Shown here piece after piece: positions 14,901 to 23,083 of a stretch of 64,000 nucleotides of DNA. The stretch comes from Actinoallomurus sp963736325 (lineage in GTDB: Bacteria > Actinomycetota > Actinomycetes > Streptosporangiales > Streptosporangiaceae). The position numbers and the translations under genes were made by a program. The notes under the pieces are model-generated. The model had not been told where the DNA came from. It worked only from the letters and a program-made list of their open reading frames with translations, and did not search any database. The stretch lies in NCBI GenBank assembly GCA_963736325.1, contig CAVTOG010000009.1, forward strand, positions 434,001 through 498,000, written 5' to 3'. Position 1 is the stretch's first letter. Every line of letters begins with the position of its first letter.

Positions 14901-16357
14901 TCGGTGATGCGCATGGCCAGCTCGGTCACCCGCCGCGCGACGGTGTCGGGGTCGGCGCCGATCAGCGCGACGCAGTCCTCGCCCTCACGGGGAGCGCAGT
15001 GCGGCAGCCAGCGCACCCAGTTCCAGTGTTCGCCGCCGCCCGGGTCGCCGGACAGCACGACGATGGCGAGGTCGCGCGGGCTGTGCAGGGCCGCGGCCTG
15101 CGCGACGAGCCAGCGGGCCAGTGCGCGCGAGCGGTCGCGGGGGCCCGACAGACCGACGATGCCCAGCTCGGCCAAGGGCAGCGGCACCGGGACGGCGCGT
15201 GCGACGGGCGTCTCGGGCATGACCGGCTCGCCCGCGCCGCCGCGTCCCGGCCGCAGCTCGATGCGGGCGGGCAGGTCGGCCAGCCCGACCCTGAGGTGGA
15301 GCGTGTCGGGGTCGGTGAGGCGGCGTTCCCAGAGCCGATGCCTCGGCCCGGTGGCGGTGAGCAGCACTTCGGCCGGATCGGGGGCCAAAGCGCGCCACTC
15401 GGCCTCGTCGCCGCGGCGCAGGCCCTCCAAAAGGCCGTCGAAGTCGGCCTTCTTCGTCCGATATTCCTTCATGGCGCGCTTGTAGGACTTGCGGCCGTAC
15501 ACGCGATCGCCGACCCACTCGCCGACCTGGATCACCGGGTACGCGAGGGCCATCAGCGCCCAGTACCACTGCCCGGTGAGGACGACCATGACGACGCCGA
15601 CCGCCGCGAACCCCAGCGAGCCGACCAGCCGCAGGCGCTCCCGCTGGCCCTTCTCCGGCTCCTGCGGCACCTCGATCCGGCGCGGCCCGGACTGCGCGCG
15701 GATGCGCGGCGGCCGGTTGTAGGCGAGCCCGCCGTCCTCCAGCGACGACAGGTGGGCGTCCGGCGCGGTGGACGGCGCGAGGGTGAGCACGGTCGACCCG
15801 GTGCGCAGGACGCCGCCGGGCGGCCACTCCACGACGCCGTCGAGCGGGCGTTCGTCGAGCGCGCCCTCACCGCTCACGGTGACGCGCCGCGACTCGACCG
15901 TCACCGTCAAGGCGTGCGCGGGCACGGCCGGGTCGGTCAGGCGTACGTCCACGTCAGAGCCGGTGCCGACGGTCGTACGGCCGATCCCGAGCCGGTGCAC
16001 GGCGCCGGCGGCCGGGCCACCGCTGACCCGGAGCTCGGCGACGCCGCTGGGCTCGGTCAGCACGGTCGCCGGGGCGCCGCCCTGGTCGATCGAGACGACC
16101 GCGCCGTCGCGCAGCAGGCGCACCGCGCGTGCCGCGGGGTCGAGCATGCGCCCACCGGCCCACAAGGGGGGCGGCGGGTCGTCCACCCACCGTGCGCTCG
16201 GCAGGCGCAGGACTTCGGCGAGCGGTTCTTTGACCGTTTCGGCGTTCAATGTGGCAATAAGTGATCTCGCAACGCTTCCGACCGTCATATCGGAATCGCC
16301 GTTGACCACAACGTCACGGGGACCTTGATCGGTCAGCGCCGTGAGCGAGATTCGCAT
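11912..16357 (-). CDS. EssC/EccC-type FtsK/SpoIIIE triple ATPase with FHA domain
   Basis: A 1481-residue type VII secretion motor. The start is ATG 16355-16357, which has GGAGGGG five bases upstream; the frame stays open to 16375. Order: an N-terminal ubiquitin-like region (~1-90), an FHA-like domain ('LGIGRTTVGTGSDVDVRL', ~105-200), two transmembrane helices (~238-275), and three FtsK domains. D1 has an intact Walker A 'AGTTGAGKSELL' (~670) and Walker B 'LVLVIDEFATL' (~780). D2 ('AGSARSGRSTVL', ~1007) and D3 ('AGPPRSGRSTVL', ~1306) carry GRS in place of GKS, so probably bind or regulate rather than hydrolyse. The FHA plus single-polypeptide layout resembles Firmicutes EssC more than the split mycobacterial EccCa/EccCb. 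No EccB, EccD, EccE or mycosin is nearby. Confidence 0.9.
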   Translation of the reverse strand: MRISLTALTDQGPRDVVVNGDSDMTVGSVARSLIATLNAETVKEPLAEVLRLPSARWVDDPPPPLWAGGRMLDPAARAVRLLRDGAVVSIDQGGAPATVLTEPSGVAELRVSGGPAAGAVHRLGIGRTTVGTGSDVDVRLTDPAVPAHALTVTVESRRVTVSGEGALDERPLDGVVEWPPGGVLRTGSTVLTLAPSTAPDAHLSSLEDGGLAYNRPPRIRAQSGPRRIEVPQEPEKGQRERLRLVGSLGFAAVGVVMVVLTGQWYWALMALAYPVIQVGEWVGDRVYGRKSYKRAMKEYRTKKADFDGLLEGLRRGDEAEWRALAPDPAEVLLTATGPRHRLWERRLTDPDTLHLRVGLADLPARIELRPGRGGAGEPVMPETPVARAVPVPLPLAELGIVGLSGPRDRSRALARWLVAQAAALHSPRDLAIVVLSGDPGGGEHWNWVRWLPHCAPREGEDCVALIGADPDTVARRVTELAMRITERRRAAEPSGAFAGAGSGPPAAAYNILLILDGARQLRRVPGMPQVLSKGPGVGLHAICIDDDERLLPEECSAVAVWDWDRPTHVRLRGNGLDSVGAVLADQVSAAWCDRLARALAPVREVSRDDAESMIPREPRLLEILKMPSPSAAQIQAIWQAGGRTTSVPIGVSADGVFSVDLRLDGPHGLIAGTTGAGKSELLQTMIASLAVANRPDEMTFVLIDYKGGAAFKDCASLPHVVGMVTDLDGHLTERALESLGAELRRREELLLHADAKDIEDYCDMFDAGHLRASARVPRLVLVIDEFATLAGELPDFVEGLVDIGRRGRSLGVHLLLATQRPAGVVTGDIRANTNLRIALRVTDTDESTDVIDDPSAARISKSAPGRCYVRSGAGEPKAVQAARIGGRRPGQAAALPAQALWLPWLGLGRPLAVAEAAEDETTMATDLRVLVAAVRDAATRTGVHEQHAPWLRPLPEAVTLHDLPAVFADDDDVPPVAFGLTDLPASQARSALTLDLLRGGHLYVAGSARSGRSTVLRTLAGSLASACTPSDVHLYAVDCGGNALLPLVALPHCGAVVGRDQVERVERLLSRLHTEVARRQQVLAATGFSSLAEQRTAAGPSERLPWMVLMLDRWEGFVAAFEHYDYGRLVDDVLRLLREGAAVGLRAVFTGDRSGLTGQVSTVFDNRLILHMADPNDYNYAGINERQVPSEMPPGRALEAVGPGGTSLRESQIALLDADATGTAQVAALQAIGREADRAYDPPPPPLRPLHVDELPVRVTYAEALALAPGLRASLWALLGVGGDQLGPVGVDLMAEGPGFTIAGPPRSGRSTVLLTMVRSLLDPEIGEGTVPVVLVCPRRSPLRLLGGQPGVLSILDADSDDIALDAALRDHSRYVIAVDDAELIDRTDLADPLTDQLRLARDGEHAMIIAGTGEDLGRAYNGFIADCRRSRSGMLLKVESPDDGEVLGLRLPRNNSGFGPIGRALAVSLGTSTPVQGALP

Positions 16358-16583
16358 TCGCCCCTCCGGATGCACAGGCTGCCGGACCAGGATAGAGACG
16401 GTGCGGGGTCGCCTCCAGCGTCTTCGCCGCAGTCATCCCTTGATCGCTTGACAACACGCGGGATTCGGTGCGGAAACAATCTGTCGTGGTCTCATTGACG
16501 GGAGACGGTAAGGGCGGAACGATGGTTCGCCGCGACCCGTCAACGCATTGAGTTCGCAATCCCCCGAATTGGCGGAGCAGCCT

Positions 16584-17417
16584 GTGACGACGAGCAGTGA
16601 TCGTAAGAACGTGGCCGACACCGCGGGGCGCCCATCGCTCGGGGCGTCGGCCGGCCAGCGCATTCCCGTTCCACGACGGGAGCGCAAGCCGGCCATGGCC
16701 GCGTTGGCGGTTCTGCTCATCGTGGGCGGTGCGCTGGTCAGCGCCTATCTCGTGATGGTCAGCAGCCAGCGTGTCCCGGTGATCCGGATCGCCGGCCAGG
16801 TCGCGGCGGGCCAGCAGATCCCGGCCGACGCCCTGGAGGAGATCCAGGTGTCATCGAGCGGCGATCTCGACTACATCCCCTGGAGCGACCGCGCGAAGGT
16901 CACCCAGACGTTCGCGACCGTGACGCTGGTGAAGGGCGCGCTCCTCACCAACGGCATGATCAGTACGTCGGGTTCGGTGGCCAAGGGCACCGTCGTCGTC
17001 GGCCTGGCGCTCAAGCCCGGCCAGATGCCGGCGGGCGGCCTCCAGCCCGGCGACCGCGTCGCGCTGTACGCCGTGACCGAACAGGGCGGCAACGGCGCCC
17101 AGACCGGCACGGTCCTGGCACCGGCGGCGACCGTCTACGACGTCGCCCAGCCGGGCCAGAACGACGTCGAGAGCGACCAGGTCCAGGTATCGGTGACCGT
17201 GCCGGCCGGCCAGGCGCCGCTGGTGACGCAGGCGGCGTCCGCGGGTGCGGTCGCGGCTGCCCTCCTGCCCGCGGGCGAGCAGGCGCCGGGCGCTCCGGCG
17301 AAGCGGATCCCGGGCGACCTGCCCACGACCCAGCAGCCGAACACGCCGCCGCAGGCCTCCCAGCCGCCCGCCCAGCCGCAGAACACCCCGCACACCAGGA
17401 AGTCGGGCAGACCCTGA
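16584..17417 (+). CDS. SAF-domain pilus assembly protein (CpaB-like)
   Basis: A protein of about 277 residues with an N-terminal basic stretch, one transmembrane helix ('AALAVLLIVGGALVSAYLVM'), a SAF domain ('IRIAGQVAAGQQIPADALEE', 'LVKGALLTNGMIS') and 'LKPGQMPAGGLQPGDRVALYAV', typical of CpaB/RcpC proteins of Flp/Tad pili. A Pro/Gln-rich tail follows. The start is a choice between TTG 16548 and GTG 16584; the latter has GGCGGAG upstream and is preferred. It opens the Tad operon; the TGA at 17415-17417 overlaps the ATG of the ParA-like gene by one base. Gram-positive versions act at the cell surface, where there is no secretin. Confidence 0.82.
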   Translation: MTTSSDRKNVADTAGRPSLGASAGQRIPVPRRERKPAMAALAVLLIVGGALVSAYLVMVSSQRVPVIRIAGQVAAGQQIPADALEEIQVSSSGDLDYIPWSDRAKVTQTFATVTLVKGALLTNGMISTSGSVAKGTVVVGLALKPGQMPAGGLQPGDRVALYAVTEQGGNGAQTGTVLAPAATVYDVAQPGQNDVESDQVQVSVTVPAGQAPLVTQAASAGAVAAALLPAGEQAPGAPAKRIPGDLPTTQQPNTPPQASQPPAQPQNTPHTRKSGRP

Positions 17418-18226
17418 TGGGGCTGATCGTCGTCGCGGCCGACAAGGGGTCGCCGGGCGTCACGACGGCGGCCGTCGCCGTGTCGGCCGTCTGGCCGCGC
17501 CACGTCCTGCTCGCCGAGTGCGACCAGGCCGGCGGCGACCTCGTCTACCGGCTGCCCGCCGAAGAAGGCGGCATGCTCAACCCGGCCCGCGGCATGCTCA
17601 GCCTCGCCGCGACGGCACGCCGCGGCCTGCGGGCCGAGCAGATCTGGGAGCACACCCAGCGCCTCTCCGGAGGGCTCGACGTCCTCGTGGGCCTGACCAA
17701 CGCCGAGCAGGCGAAGGGGCTGAGCTGGCTGTGGAGCCCCCTCGGCCGCGCGTTCGCCAACCTTCCCGGCACCGACGTGGTGGCCGATTGTGGACGGCTG
17801 GGCGCCGGTTCGGCCGTGACCGACCTCCTGCGCGAGGCATCGGCGATCGTCCTCTTCACCCGCGCCACCCTTGAGCACGTCGCCCACCTGCGCGAACGCA
17901 TCAACACCCTCGCCACGGAGCTGGGCGGTCACGCGGCGCCGCCGATCAATGTCGTGGTCGTCGCCAATCCGAGCGAATACAGATCGTCGATCGGGGAGGT
18001 CGGCCGGATCATTTCCAACGCGAAATTGCCCGCGACCGTCCTCGGGGGTTTCGCGATGGATCCCAAGGGTGCTGAGATGCTGAGAGGCCAGTGGGGCGGA
18101 CGACTCGACAGATCACTGCTGATTCGTTCGGCACGGCAGATCGCCGGTGGGCTCGCGGCACAAGCCGAAGCCGGGCCGGCGGACCGCGAGACGCAGGGAG
18201 TGGTAAGTGGACCACAGCCTCGTTAA
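17417..18226 (+). CDS. CpaE/TadZ-like ParA-family ATPase
   Basis: A 269-residue MinD/ParA-like protein. Residues 1-25 ('GLIVVAADKGSPGVTTAAV') form a deviant Walker A in which the usual KGGxGKTT is KGSPGVTT, so the signature lysine ahead of the threonines is replaced by Val. 'VVADCGRLG' is a Walker B-like strand. TadZ/CpaE proteins with this kind of degenerate P-loop localise the pilus machine to a cell site. The C-terminus is extended relative to the minimal fold. The gene is tightly coupled with both neighbours (1-bp overlap upstream, 20-bp overlap with the TadA gene downstream). Expected to be cytosolic and membrane-associated. Confidence 0.8.
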   Translation: MGLIVVAADKGSPGVTTAAVAVSAVWPRHVLLAECDQAGGDLVYRLPAEEGGMLNPARGMLSLAATARRGLRAEQIWEHTQRLSGGLDVLVGLTNAEQAKGLSWLWSPLGRAFANLPGTDVVADCGRLGAGSAVTDLLREASAIVLFTRATLEHVAHLRERINTLATELGGHAAPPINVVVVANPSEYRSSIGEVGRIISNAKLPATVLGGFAMDPKGAEMLRGQWGGRLDRSLLIRSARQIAGGLAAQAEAGPADRETQGVVSGPQPR

Positions 18227-19508
18227 GCGACTGAGGCAGGAGGTCGGCAGCCGCCTCGCCGACCAGCGCAGGCTCGACGCGGCCAACGGCACGCCGCCGA
18301 TGGTTCCCGAAGACGAGCGGCAGTACGCCCGCGCCCTCATCAGCCAGGTCCTGGAGGAGTTCGCGCGCGTCGAGATCGGCGCGGGCCGCAGGCCGCCCAA
18401 CGCCGAAGAGGAGGAGGCACTCGCCGCCGGCGTGCACGCGGCACTGTTCGGCGTCGGACGCCTGCAGCCGCTCCTCGAGGACACCGAGATCGAGAATATC
18501 GACGTCAACGGCTGCGACCGCGTCTTCATCGGCTACGCCGACGGGCGTGAGGTGATGGCCGAGCCGGTCGCCGAGTCCGACGACGAGCTGGTCGAGCTGA
18601 TCCAGATCCTCGCGGCCTACAGCGGGTTGTCCAGCCGGCCGTTCGACTCCGCCAACCCCCAGCTCGACCTCCGCCTGCCCGACGGCTCGCGGCTCTCGGC
18701 CGTCATGGACGTCACCGTACGGCCCGCGCTGTCGATCCGCCGGGCGCGCCTGGGCAAGGTGTTCCTGTCCGACCTCGCCGGCAACGGCACTCTCACCACC
18801 GAGGTCGGCCTGTTCCTGCGGGCGGCGGTGACGGCGCGCAAGAACATCATGATCGCCGGCGCCACCAACGCCGGGAAGACCACGTTGCTGCGGGCGATCG
18901 CCAACGAGATCCCGTCCTCCGAGCGCCTCGTCACCGTCGAGCGTGCCCTGGAGCTCGGCCTCGACCAGTTCCCCGAGCTGCACCCCAACGTGGTCGCGCT
19001 GGAGGAGCGCCTGCCCAACTCCGAGGGCCAGGGCACGATCACCATGGCCGAGCTGGTCCGCCGCTCCCTCCGGATGAACCCCTCGCGCGTCATCGTCGGC
19101 GAGGTGCTGGGCGATGAGATCGTCACGATGCTCAACGCGATGACGCAGGGCAATGACGGGTCGCTGTCGACGATCCACGCCAACTCCTCGTGGGAGGTCT
19201 TCAACCGCATCGCCACCTACGCGCTGCAGTCGGACGAGCGCCTCCCGATCGAGGCCACGCACATGCTCATCGCGGGTGCCATCGACTTCGTGGTCTTCAT
19301 CGAGAAACGCAACGACTACGCGAGCGGCGGCCGTCTGCGCCGCTACGTCTCCAGCATCCGCGAGGTCACCGGCGTCGACGGGCGCGTCCTGTCCAGCGAG
19401 GTCTTCGAACCGGGCCCGGACGGTTCGGCGCTGGCGGCCGCGCCCATCGCGTGCGTCCAGGACCTCCTCCCGTACGGCTACGACCCGTCGCACGGAGTCG
19501 TCTGGTGA
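18207..19508 (+). CDS. tadA: TadA/CpaF-type secretion ATPase
   Basis: A 433-residue type II/IV secretion ATPase that powers Flp pilus assembly. GTG start with GGGAG upstream. Motifs: N-terminal helical domain, 'VNGCDRVFIGYADGR', Walker A 'IAGATNAGKTTLLRAI' (~215), Asp box 'VTVERALELGL', Walker B-type 'RVIVGEVLGDEIVTML' and His box 'LSTIHANSSWEVFNRI'. All expected catalytic elements are present. It would form a cytoplasmic hexamer under TadB/TadC, whose genes follow; the TGA overlaps the GTG of tadB as GTGA. Confidence 0.92.
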   Translation: MDHSLVKRLRQEVGSRLADQRRLDAANGTPPMVPEDERQYARALISQVLEEFARVEIGAGRRPPNAEEEEALAAGVHAALFGVGRLQPLLEDTEIENIDVNGCDRVFIGYADGREVMAEPVAESDDELVELIQILAAYSGLSSRPFDSANPQLDLRLPDGSRLSAVMDVTVRPALSIRRARLGKVFLSDLAGNGTLTTEVGLFLRAAVTARKNIMIAGATNAGKTTLLRAIANEIPSSERLVTVERALELGLDQFPELHPNVVALEERLPNSEGQGTITMAELVRRSLRMNPSRVIVGEVLGDEIVTMLNAMTQGNDGSLSTIHANSSWEVFNRIATYALQSDERLPIEATHMLIAGAIDFVVFIEKRNDYASGGRLRRYVSSIREVTGVDGRVLSSEVFEPGPDGSALAAAPIACVQDLLPYGYDPSHGVVW

Positions 19509-20455
19509 CGGGCCTGCTCATCGGAGATCTCACCACCCTGCTCGCGATCGTCGCCGGGGCGCTGATCGGCGGCGGCCTGATGATGCTCATCGTCGCGGTC
19601 CGCGGCGTGACGCCGCGCCCGGGCAAGCCGTCCGGGCGCAGCCGTGACGAGCTGATCCGCACCCTCACGACCCGTACGGCGCTGGCCGTGATCGCCGGAG
19701 TGGTCGTCATGGTCGTGACGCGGTGGCCGGTCGCCGGCATCGGCTCCGCGCTACTCGTCCTCGGCTGGAACAGCATCGGCGGCGGCGCGGGCGAGGAGCG
19801 CCGGTCCATGGCGCGCCTGGAGGCCCTCGCCGCGTGGACGGAGTCGCTGCGCGACACCATCGCCGGGGCGGTCGGCCTCGAACAGGCCATCCCGGCGTCG
19901 CTGCGGGCCGTCGCGCCCGTCCTGCACCCGCAGGTCCGCGCGCTCGTCGACCGCCTGCACACCCGCGTGCCTCTCGCCGACGCCCTGCGCTCCTTCGGCG
20001 ACGAGCTCAACGACGCGTCCGCCGACCTCGTGGTCGCCGCGCTCATCTTGAACGCGCGGCTGCGCGGGCCGGGCCTGCGCGACATGCTCGGCGCCCTGTC
20101 CACCTCCGCGCGCGCCGAGCTCGACATGCGCCGCCGCGTCGAGGCCAACCGCCGCACCACGCGCCGCAGCGTCCAGATCGTCGTCGGCGTCTCGGTCGGC
20201 ACCGCGCTGCTCCTGGCCGTCTTCAACCGCTCGTACGTCGAGATGTACGACACGTTCGTCGGGCAGCTCGTCCTCGCGGTCGTCGTCGGCCTCTTCGCGC
20301 TCGGCTTCATCTGGCTGCGGCGGCTCGCCAGGTACGAGACGCCGGAGCGCTTCCTCGCCTCGGCCGACACCGAGAAGCCCGGCGTCCCCGACGAGGTGCC
20401 CGAGACCGTCGCGGGCTGGAAGCGGCAGGACACCGCGCGTGGAGGCCTCCGATGA
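19505..20455 (+). CDS. tadB: TadB-like pilus platform protein
   Basis: A 316-residue inner-membrane GspF-type protein. GTG 19505-19507 overlaps the tadA stop. It has an N-terminal transmembrane segment ('LLAIVAGALIGGGLMMLIV'), a second ('ALAVIAGVVVMVVTRWPV'), a cytoplasmic helical T2SSF domain ('LEALAAWTESLRDTIAGAVGLEQA'; 'ALRSFGDELNDASADLVVAA') and two C-terminal helices. With TadC it forms the membrane platform coupling ATPase movement to pilin extraction. It ends in an ATGA overlap with tadC. Confidence 0.88.
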   Translation: MTGLLIGDLTTLLAIVAGALIGGGLMMLIVAVRGVTPRPGKPSGRSRDELIRTLTTRTALAVIAGVVVMVVTRWPVAGIGSALLVLGWNSIGGGAGEERRSMARLEALAAWTESLRDTIAGAVGLEQAIPASLRAVAPVLHPQVRALVDRLHTRVPLADALRSFGDELNDASADLVVAALILNARLRGPGLRDMLGALSTSARAELDMRRRVEANRRTTRRSVQIVVGVSVGTALLLAVFNRSYVEMYDTFVGQLVLAVVVGLFALGFIWLRRLARYETPERFLASADTEKPGVPDEVPETVAGWKRQDTARGGLR

Positions 20456-21369
20456 CGACCGCGCTGCTCGCCGGAGCGTTCTTCGGGCTGGGGGTCTACC
20501 TCCTGTTCCGCGCGCTGTTCCCGCCGCGTCCCGGCCTGTCCGCGCGGCTGGCCGCCTTCGACGCCGTACGCCGGCGCGGCGAGACGCAGCCGGCCCCCGG
20601 CCGCGCCACATCGAGGGCCGAGCGCGTCACGGGCCTGCGCGCCCAGGCGGGCCGCTCGCTCGCGATCTTCTACGAGGCGCGCGGCTGGCAACAGCGCTCC
20701 GCACGCGCCGACCTGGCCCTCCTTGACCGGTCCTTCGAGGCGTTCCTCGCCACGAAATTCCTGCTCTCGGCGGCGGCGATCATCTTCATCCCCATCCTCG
20801 TCGGCTACTTCGCGATCCTGGGCCTGGGCGTGGCGGTCGCGATCCCGGTGTGGCTCGGGATCTTCTTCGCGCTGATCTTCTTCCTGCTGCCGGACATGCA
20901 ACTGCGTCAGGAGGCGGCGTCGCGGCGCCGCGACTTCCGCCACGCCGTCAGCGCGTTCCTGGACCTGGTGGCGATGAACCTCGCCGGCGGCCGCGGCGTC
21001 CCCGAGGCCCTGACGACCGCCGCCAACGTCGGCGACGGATGGGCCGTACGCCGCATTCGCGATGCCCTGTCCAACGCCCGCATCACCGGCATGACGCCCT
21101 GGCAGGCGCTCGGCGGCCTCGGCGAGGAGGTCAACGTCGACGAGCTGCGCGACCTGTCCGCAGCGCTCGGCCTGGTGGCCGACGACGGCGCGAAGGTACG
21201 GCAGTCGCTCGCCGCCCGCGCCGCCAGCATGCGCAGCCGTGAACTCTCCGATGTCGAGGGAAAGGCCGGCGAACGCTCCCAGTCGATGCTCGTCGCGCAG
21301 CTTCTCCTGTGCGCAGGCTTCCTGATCTTTCTCGCCTACCCGGCGGTGATGCGGGTGATGGCCGCATGA
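20452..21369 (+). CDS. tadC: TadC-like pilus platform protein
   Basis: A 305-residue membrane protein, paralogous partner of TadB. ATG 20452 lies in ATGA with the tadB stop. It has an N-terminal helix, two strong central helices ('FLLSAAAIIFIPILVGYFAIL', 'WLGIFFALIFFLLPD'), a T2SSF domain ('HAVSAFLDLVAMNLAGGRGV', 'LRDLSAALGLVADDGAKVRQ') and a C-terminal helix ('LLLCAGFLIFLAYPAVM'). Role: platform of the Tad pilus. The Flp pilin gene follows after 40 bp. Confidence 0.88.
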   Translation: MTTALLAGAFFGLGVYLLFRALFPPRPGLSARLAAFDAVRRRGETQPAPGRATSRAERVTGLRAQAGRSLAIFYEARGWQQRSARADLALLDRSFEAFLATKFLLSAAAIIFIPILVGYFAILGLGVAVAIPVWLGIFFALIFFLLPDMQLRQEAASRRRDFRHAVSAFLDLVAMNLAGGRGVPEALTTAANVGDGWAVRRIRDALSNARITGMTPWQALGGLGEEVNVDELRDLSAALGLVADDGAKVRQSLAARAASMRSRELSDVEGKAGERSQSMLVAQLLLCAGFLIFLAYPAVMRVMAA

Positions 21370-21409
21370 CATCGACGTTCCAACCGTCCAGCCCAGCCCG
21401 AGGAGTCCC

Positions 21410-21631
21410 ATGCAGTCGCTGAATCCGCTGAACGACCCATTGGTCGCCTACGCCTGGTCATTCGTGGAGGCGCGCGTCGAGCGCCTGCGCGACGACGACG
21501 AGAAGTCACGAGGAGCCTCGGCGATCGAGTGGGCGATCATCACCGGACTTCTGGCGATGATCGCTCTCGGTGTCGGAGTGGTCATCTACCGTAAGGTCAG
21601 GTCCGCGGCGAACAACATCAAGACCAAGTGA
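21410..21631 (+). CDS. Flp/Fap-type major pilin
   Basis: A 73-residue prepilin. The prepilin-peptidase site is 'SRGASAIEWAIITG': cleavage after Gly would leave Glu at +5 of the mature protein, as required for class IVb pilins; the usual Tyr at +6 is Trp here. A hydrophobic helix follows, then a short 'YRKVRSAANNIKTK' tail. It would be polymerised by TadA/B/C into a thin adhesive pilus. No TadV/CpaA prepilin peptidase gene lies in the window, so a peptidase must be encoded elsewhere. AGGAG is present 9 bases before the ATG. Confidence 0.88.
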   Translation: MQSLNPLNDPLVAYAWSFVEARVERLRDDDEKSRGASAIEWAIITGLLAMIALGVGVVIYRKVRSAANNIKTK

Positions 21632-21635
21632 CCCG

Positions 21636-22052
21636 ATGGACGAGCAGAAGGATCGGGGTGCGAGCACGCTGGAACTCGCCCTGCTGACCCCGGTTCTGCT
21701 ACTCGTCATCCTCCTGGTCATCCAGTTCGCGATGGTCTTCCACGCGCGGCACGTCGCGCTCGCCGCGGCGCAGTCCGGCGCGCGGGTGGCACGCGAGCAG
21801 CGGTCCGGTGACTGGAAGGGCGCCTCGGAGGAGAAGGCGCGCGAATACCTCCAGCAGATCGGCCCGGAGCTGCTGACCAGACAGCAAGCGAGCGCGGGCG
21901 GCGACCGCAACCGGCGGTGGGTGACGGTCAGCGGCGAAGCGGTACGGGTCGTGCCGTTCTTCACGTTCTGGGTCAACCAGCGGTCCGAAGGCCCGATCGA
22001 GTGCTACCGGCCCGACGTAGGCACCGCCACCGCATGCCAGAACCAGCCATGA
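21636..22052 (+). CDS. TadE-like pseudopilin
   Basis: A 138-residue protein with prepilin-type N-terminus 'DRGASTLELALLTPVLLLVI' (Glu at +5 after the predicted Gly cleavage site), one hydrophobic helix and a globular C-terminus with two cysteines ('IECYRPDVGTATACQNQP'). TadE proteins are minor pilins of Flp systems. ATG 21636 is five bases past the pilin stop; the TGA overlaps the next ATG (ATGA). Confidence 0.86.
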   Translation: MDEQKDRGASTLELALLTPVLLLVILLVIQFAMVFHARHVALAAAQSGARVAREQRSGDWKGASEEKAREYLQQIGPELLTRQQASAGGDRNRRWVTVSGEAVRVVPFFTFWVNQRSEGPIECYRPDVGTATACQNQP

Positions 22053-22606
22053 GCCGCCGAGAACCCTCCCGGCAGACCGCCGCCCGCACCCAGGCCGCGG
22101 CCAGGCCCCGCGACGCCCGGCCAGGTGACGCGGCCCGCACATGTGGCGCGGCCGGTACGTGTGACGCGGTACAGACGCGGGCCGTGGCGTGGGTGCGTGA
22201 CGCCGGGACGATGTCGCTGGAGCTCGCGTTGCTGGCGCCGGTGCTGGTGGCGTTCATGATGCTGATGGTCGGGCTCGGGCGTGTCGTCGAGGCGCAGAGT
22301 CAGGTCGACGGGGCCGCCAGGGACGCCGCGCGCGCCGCCTCCATCGCGCGTACGCGCGGAGGCGCCGAGAGCGCCGCACGCGACGCCGCCGCGGCCACGA
22401 TGCAGGGCAAGAAGCAGTGGTGCGAGGGCGGGCCGCGTACCGGGATCGAGTGGGGGCGCTCCCAGTGGCGGCGGGGTGGTCAGGTCACCGCCTCGGTGAG
22501 GTGCGTCATCGACCTGAGCGGCCTGTCGCTCATCAAGCTGACACCGTCCAAGACGATGACCGGCTCGGCCACCGCGCCGATCGACACGCTGCGGAGGGTG
22601 CGGTGA
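22049..22606 (+). CDS. TadE-like pseudopilin 2
   Basis: A 185-residue protein with an unusually long (~52 residue) Ala/Arg-rich cytoplasmic leader before the prepilin-like helix 'DAGTMSLELALLAPVLV' (Glu at +5). After the helix comes an Ala-rich stretch ('VDGAARDAARAASIARTRGG') typical of TadE/TadG, then a globular part with two cysteines. Minor pilin of the Tad locus. The long leader could instead mean the true start is an internal codon closer to 22190. ATGA overlap upstream and TGATG overlap downstream show tight translational coupling. Confidence 0.84.
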   Translation: MSRREPSRQTAARTQAAARPRDARPGDAARTCGAAGTCDAVQTRAVAWVRDAGTMSLELALLAPVLVAFMMLMVGLGRVVEAQSQVDGAARDAARAASIARTRGGAESAARDAAAATMQGKKQWCEGGPRTGIEWGRSQWRRGGQVTASVRCVIDLSGLSLIKLTPSKTMTGSATAPIDTLRRVR

Positions 22607-23037
22607 TGAGGCGGTGGACGGGGGCGGAGCGCGATCGGGGCACGGTTGCGATGTTCACCACGATCTTCGCGCTGTTCGTCATCGTGCTGGCCGGGCTCCT
22701 CGTTGACGGAGGCCTGGCGATCCATGCTCGCCAGCGTGCGGCCGACATCGCCGAGCAGGGGGCGCGCGCCGCGGCCGACGACGTCGACGTGAACCACCTC
22801 CGGCAGACCGGCCGGGCCCGCATCGCGGATCCGCGCGCCGCTTGCGCGCGCGCCCAGCGGCTCATCGCCGCGTACCCGGAGGTGACCGGGCGGCCTCGGT
22901 GCCAGATCGAGGGACTGCAGACGGCGCACGTCGCCGTGCAGATCAAGGTACGGCTTCAGCTGCTCAGCATCATGCCGGGTTTCGGTGACTTCACGATGAC
23001 GTCGGCGGCGTCGGCACATCCGCAGGAGGGGATATGA
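22606..23037 (+). CDS. TadE/G-like pilus-associated protein
   Basis: A 143-residue protein beginning 'MRRWTGAERDRGTVAMFTT', a prepilin-like Gly followed by a hydrophobic helix ('IFALFVIVLAGLLVDGGLAI'). The +5 position is Phe, not Glu, so it is TadG-like and may not be processed as a pilin. The rest is 'RQRAADIAEQGARAAADDVD' and a short globular domain with two cysteines. Third minor component of the operon; ATG 22606 shares one base with the previous TGA. Confidence 0.82.
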   Translation: MRRWTGAERDRGTVAMFTTIFALFVIVLAGLLVDGGLAIHARQRAADIAEQGARAAADDVDVNHLRQTGRARIADPRAACARAQRLIAAYPEVTGRPRCQIEGLQTAHVAVQIKVRLQLLSIMPGFGDFTMTSAASAHPQEGI

Positions 23038-23083
23038 GGCAGAGCGAGCCAGCCGCTGTGACGCGGGGACGGGTGAACGATCG

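Noticed and set aside
13919..16264. A 781-codon open frame antisense to the EssC-like ATPase
   Set aside because: Shadow frame in high-GC coding DNA; the sense protein has intact Walker and FHA motifs and a good ribosome site.
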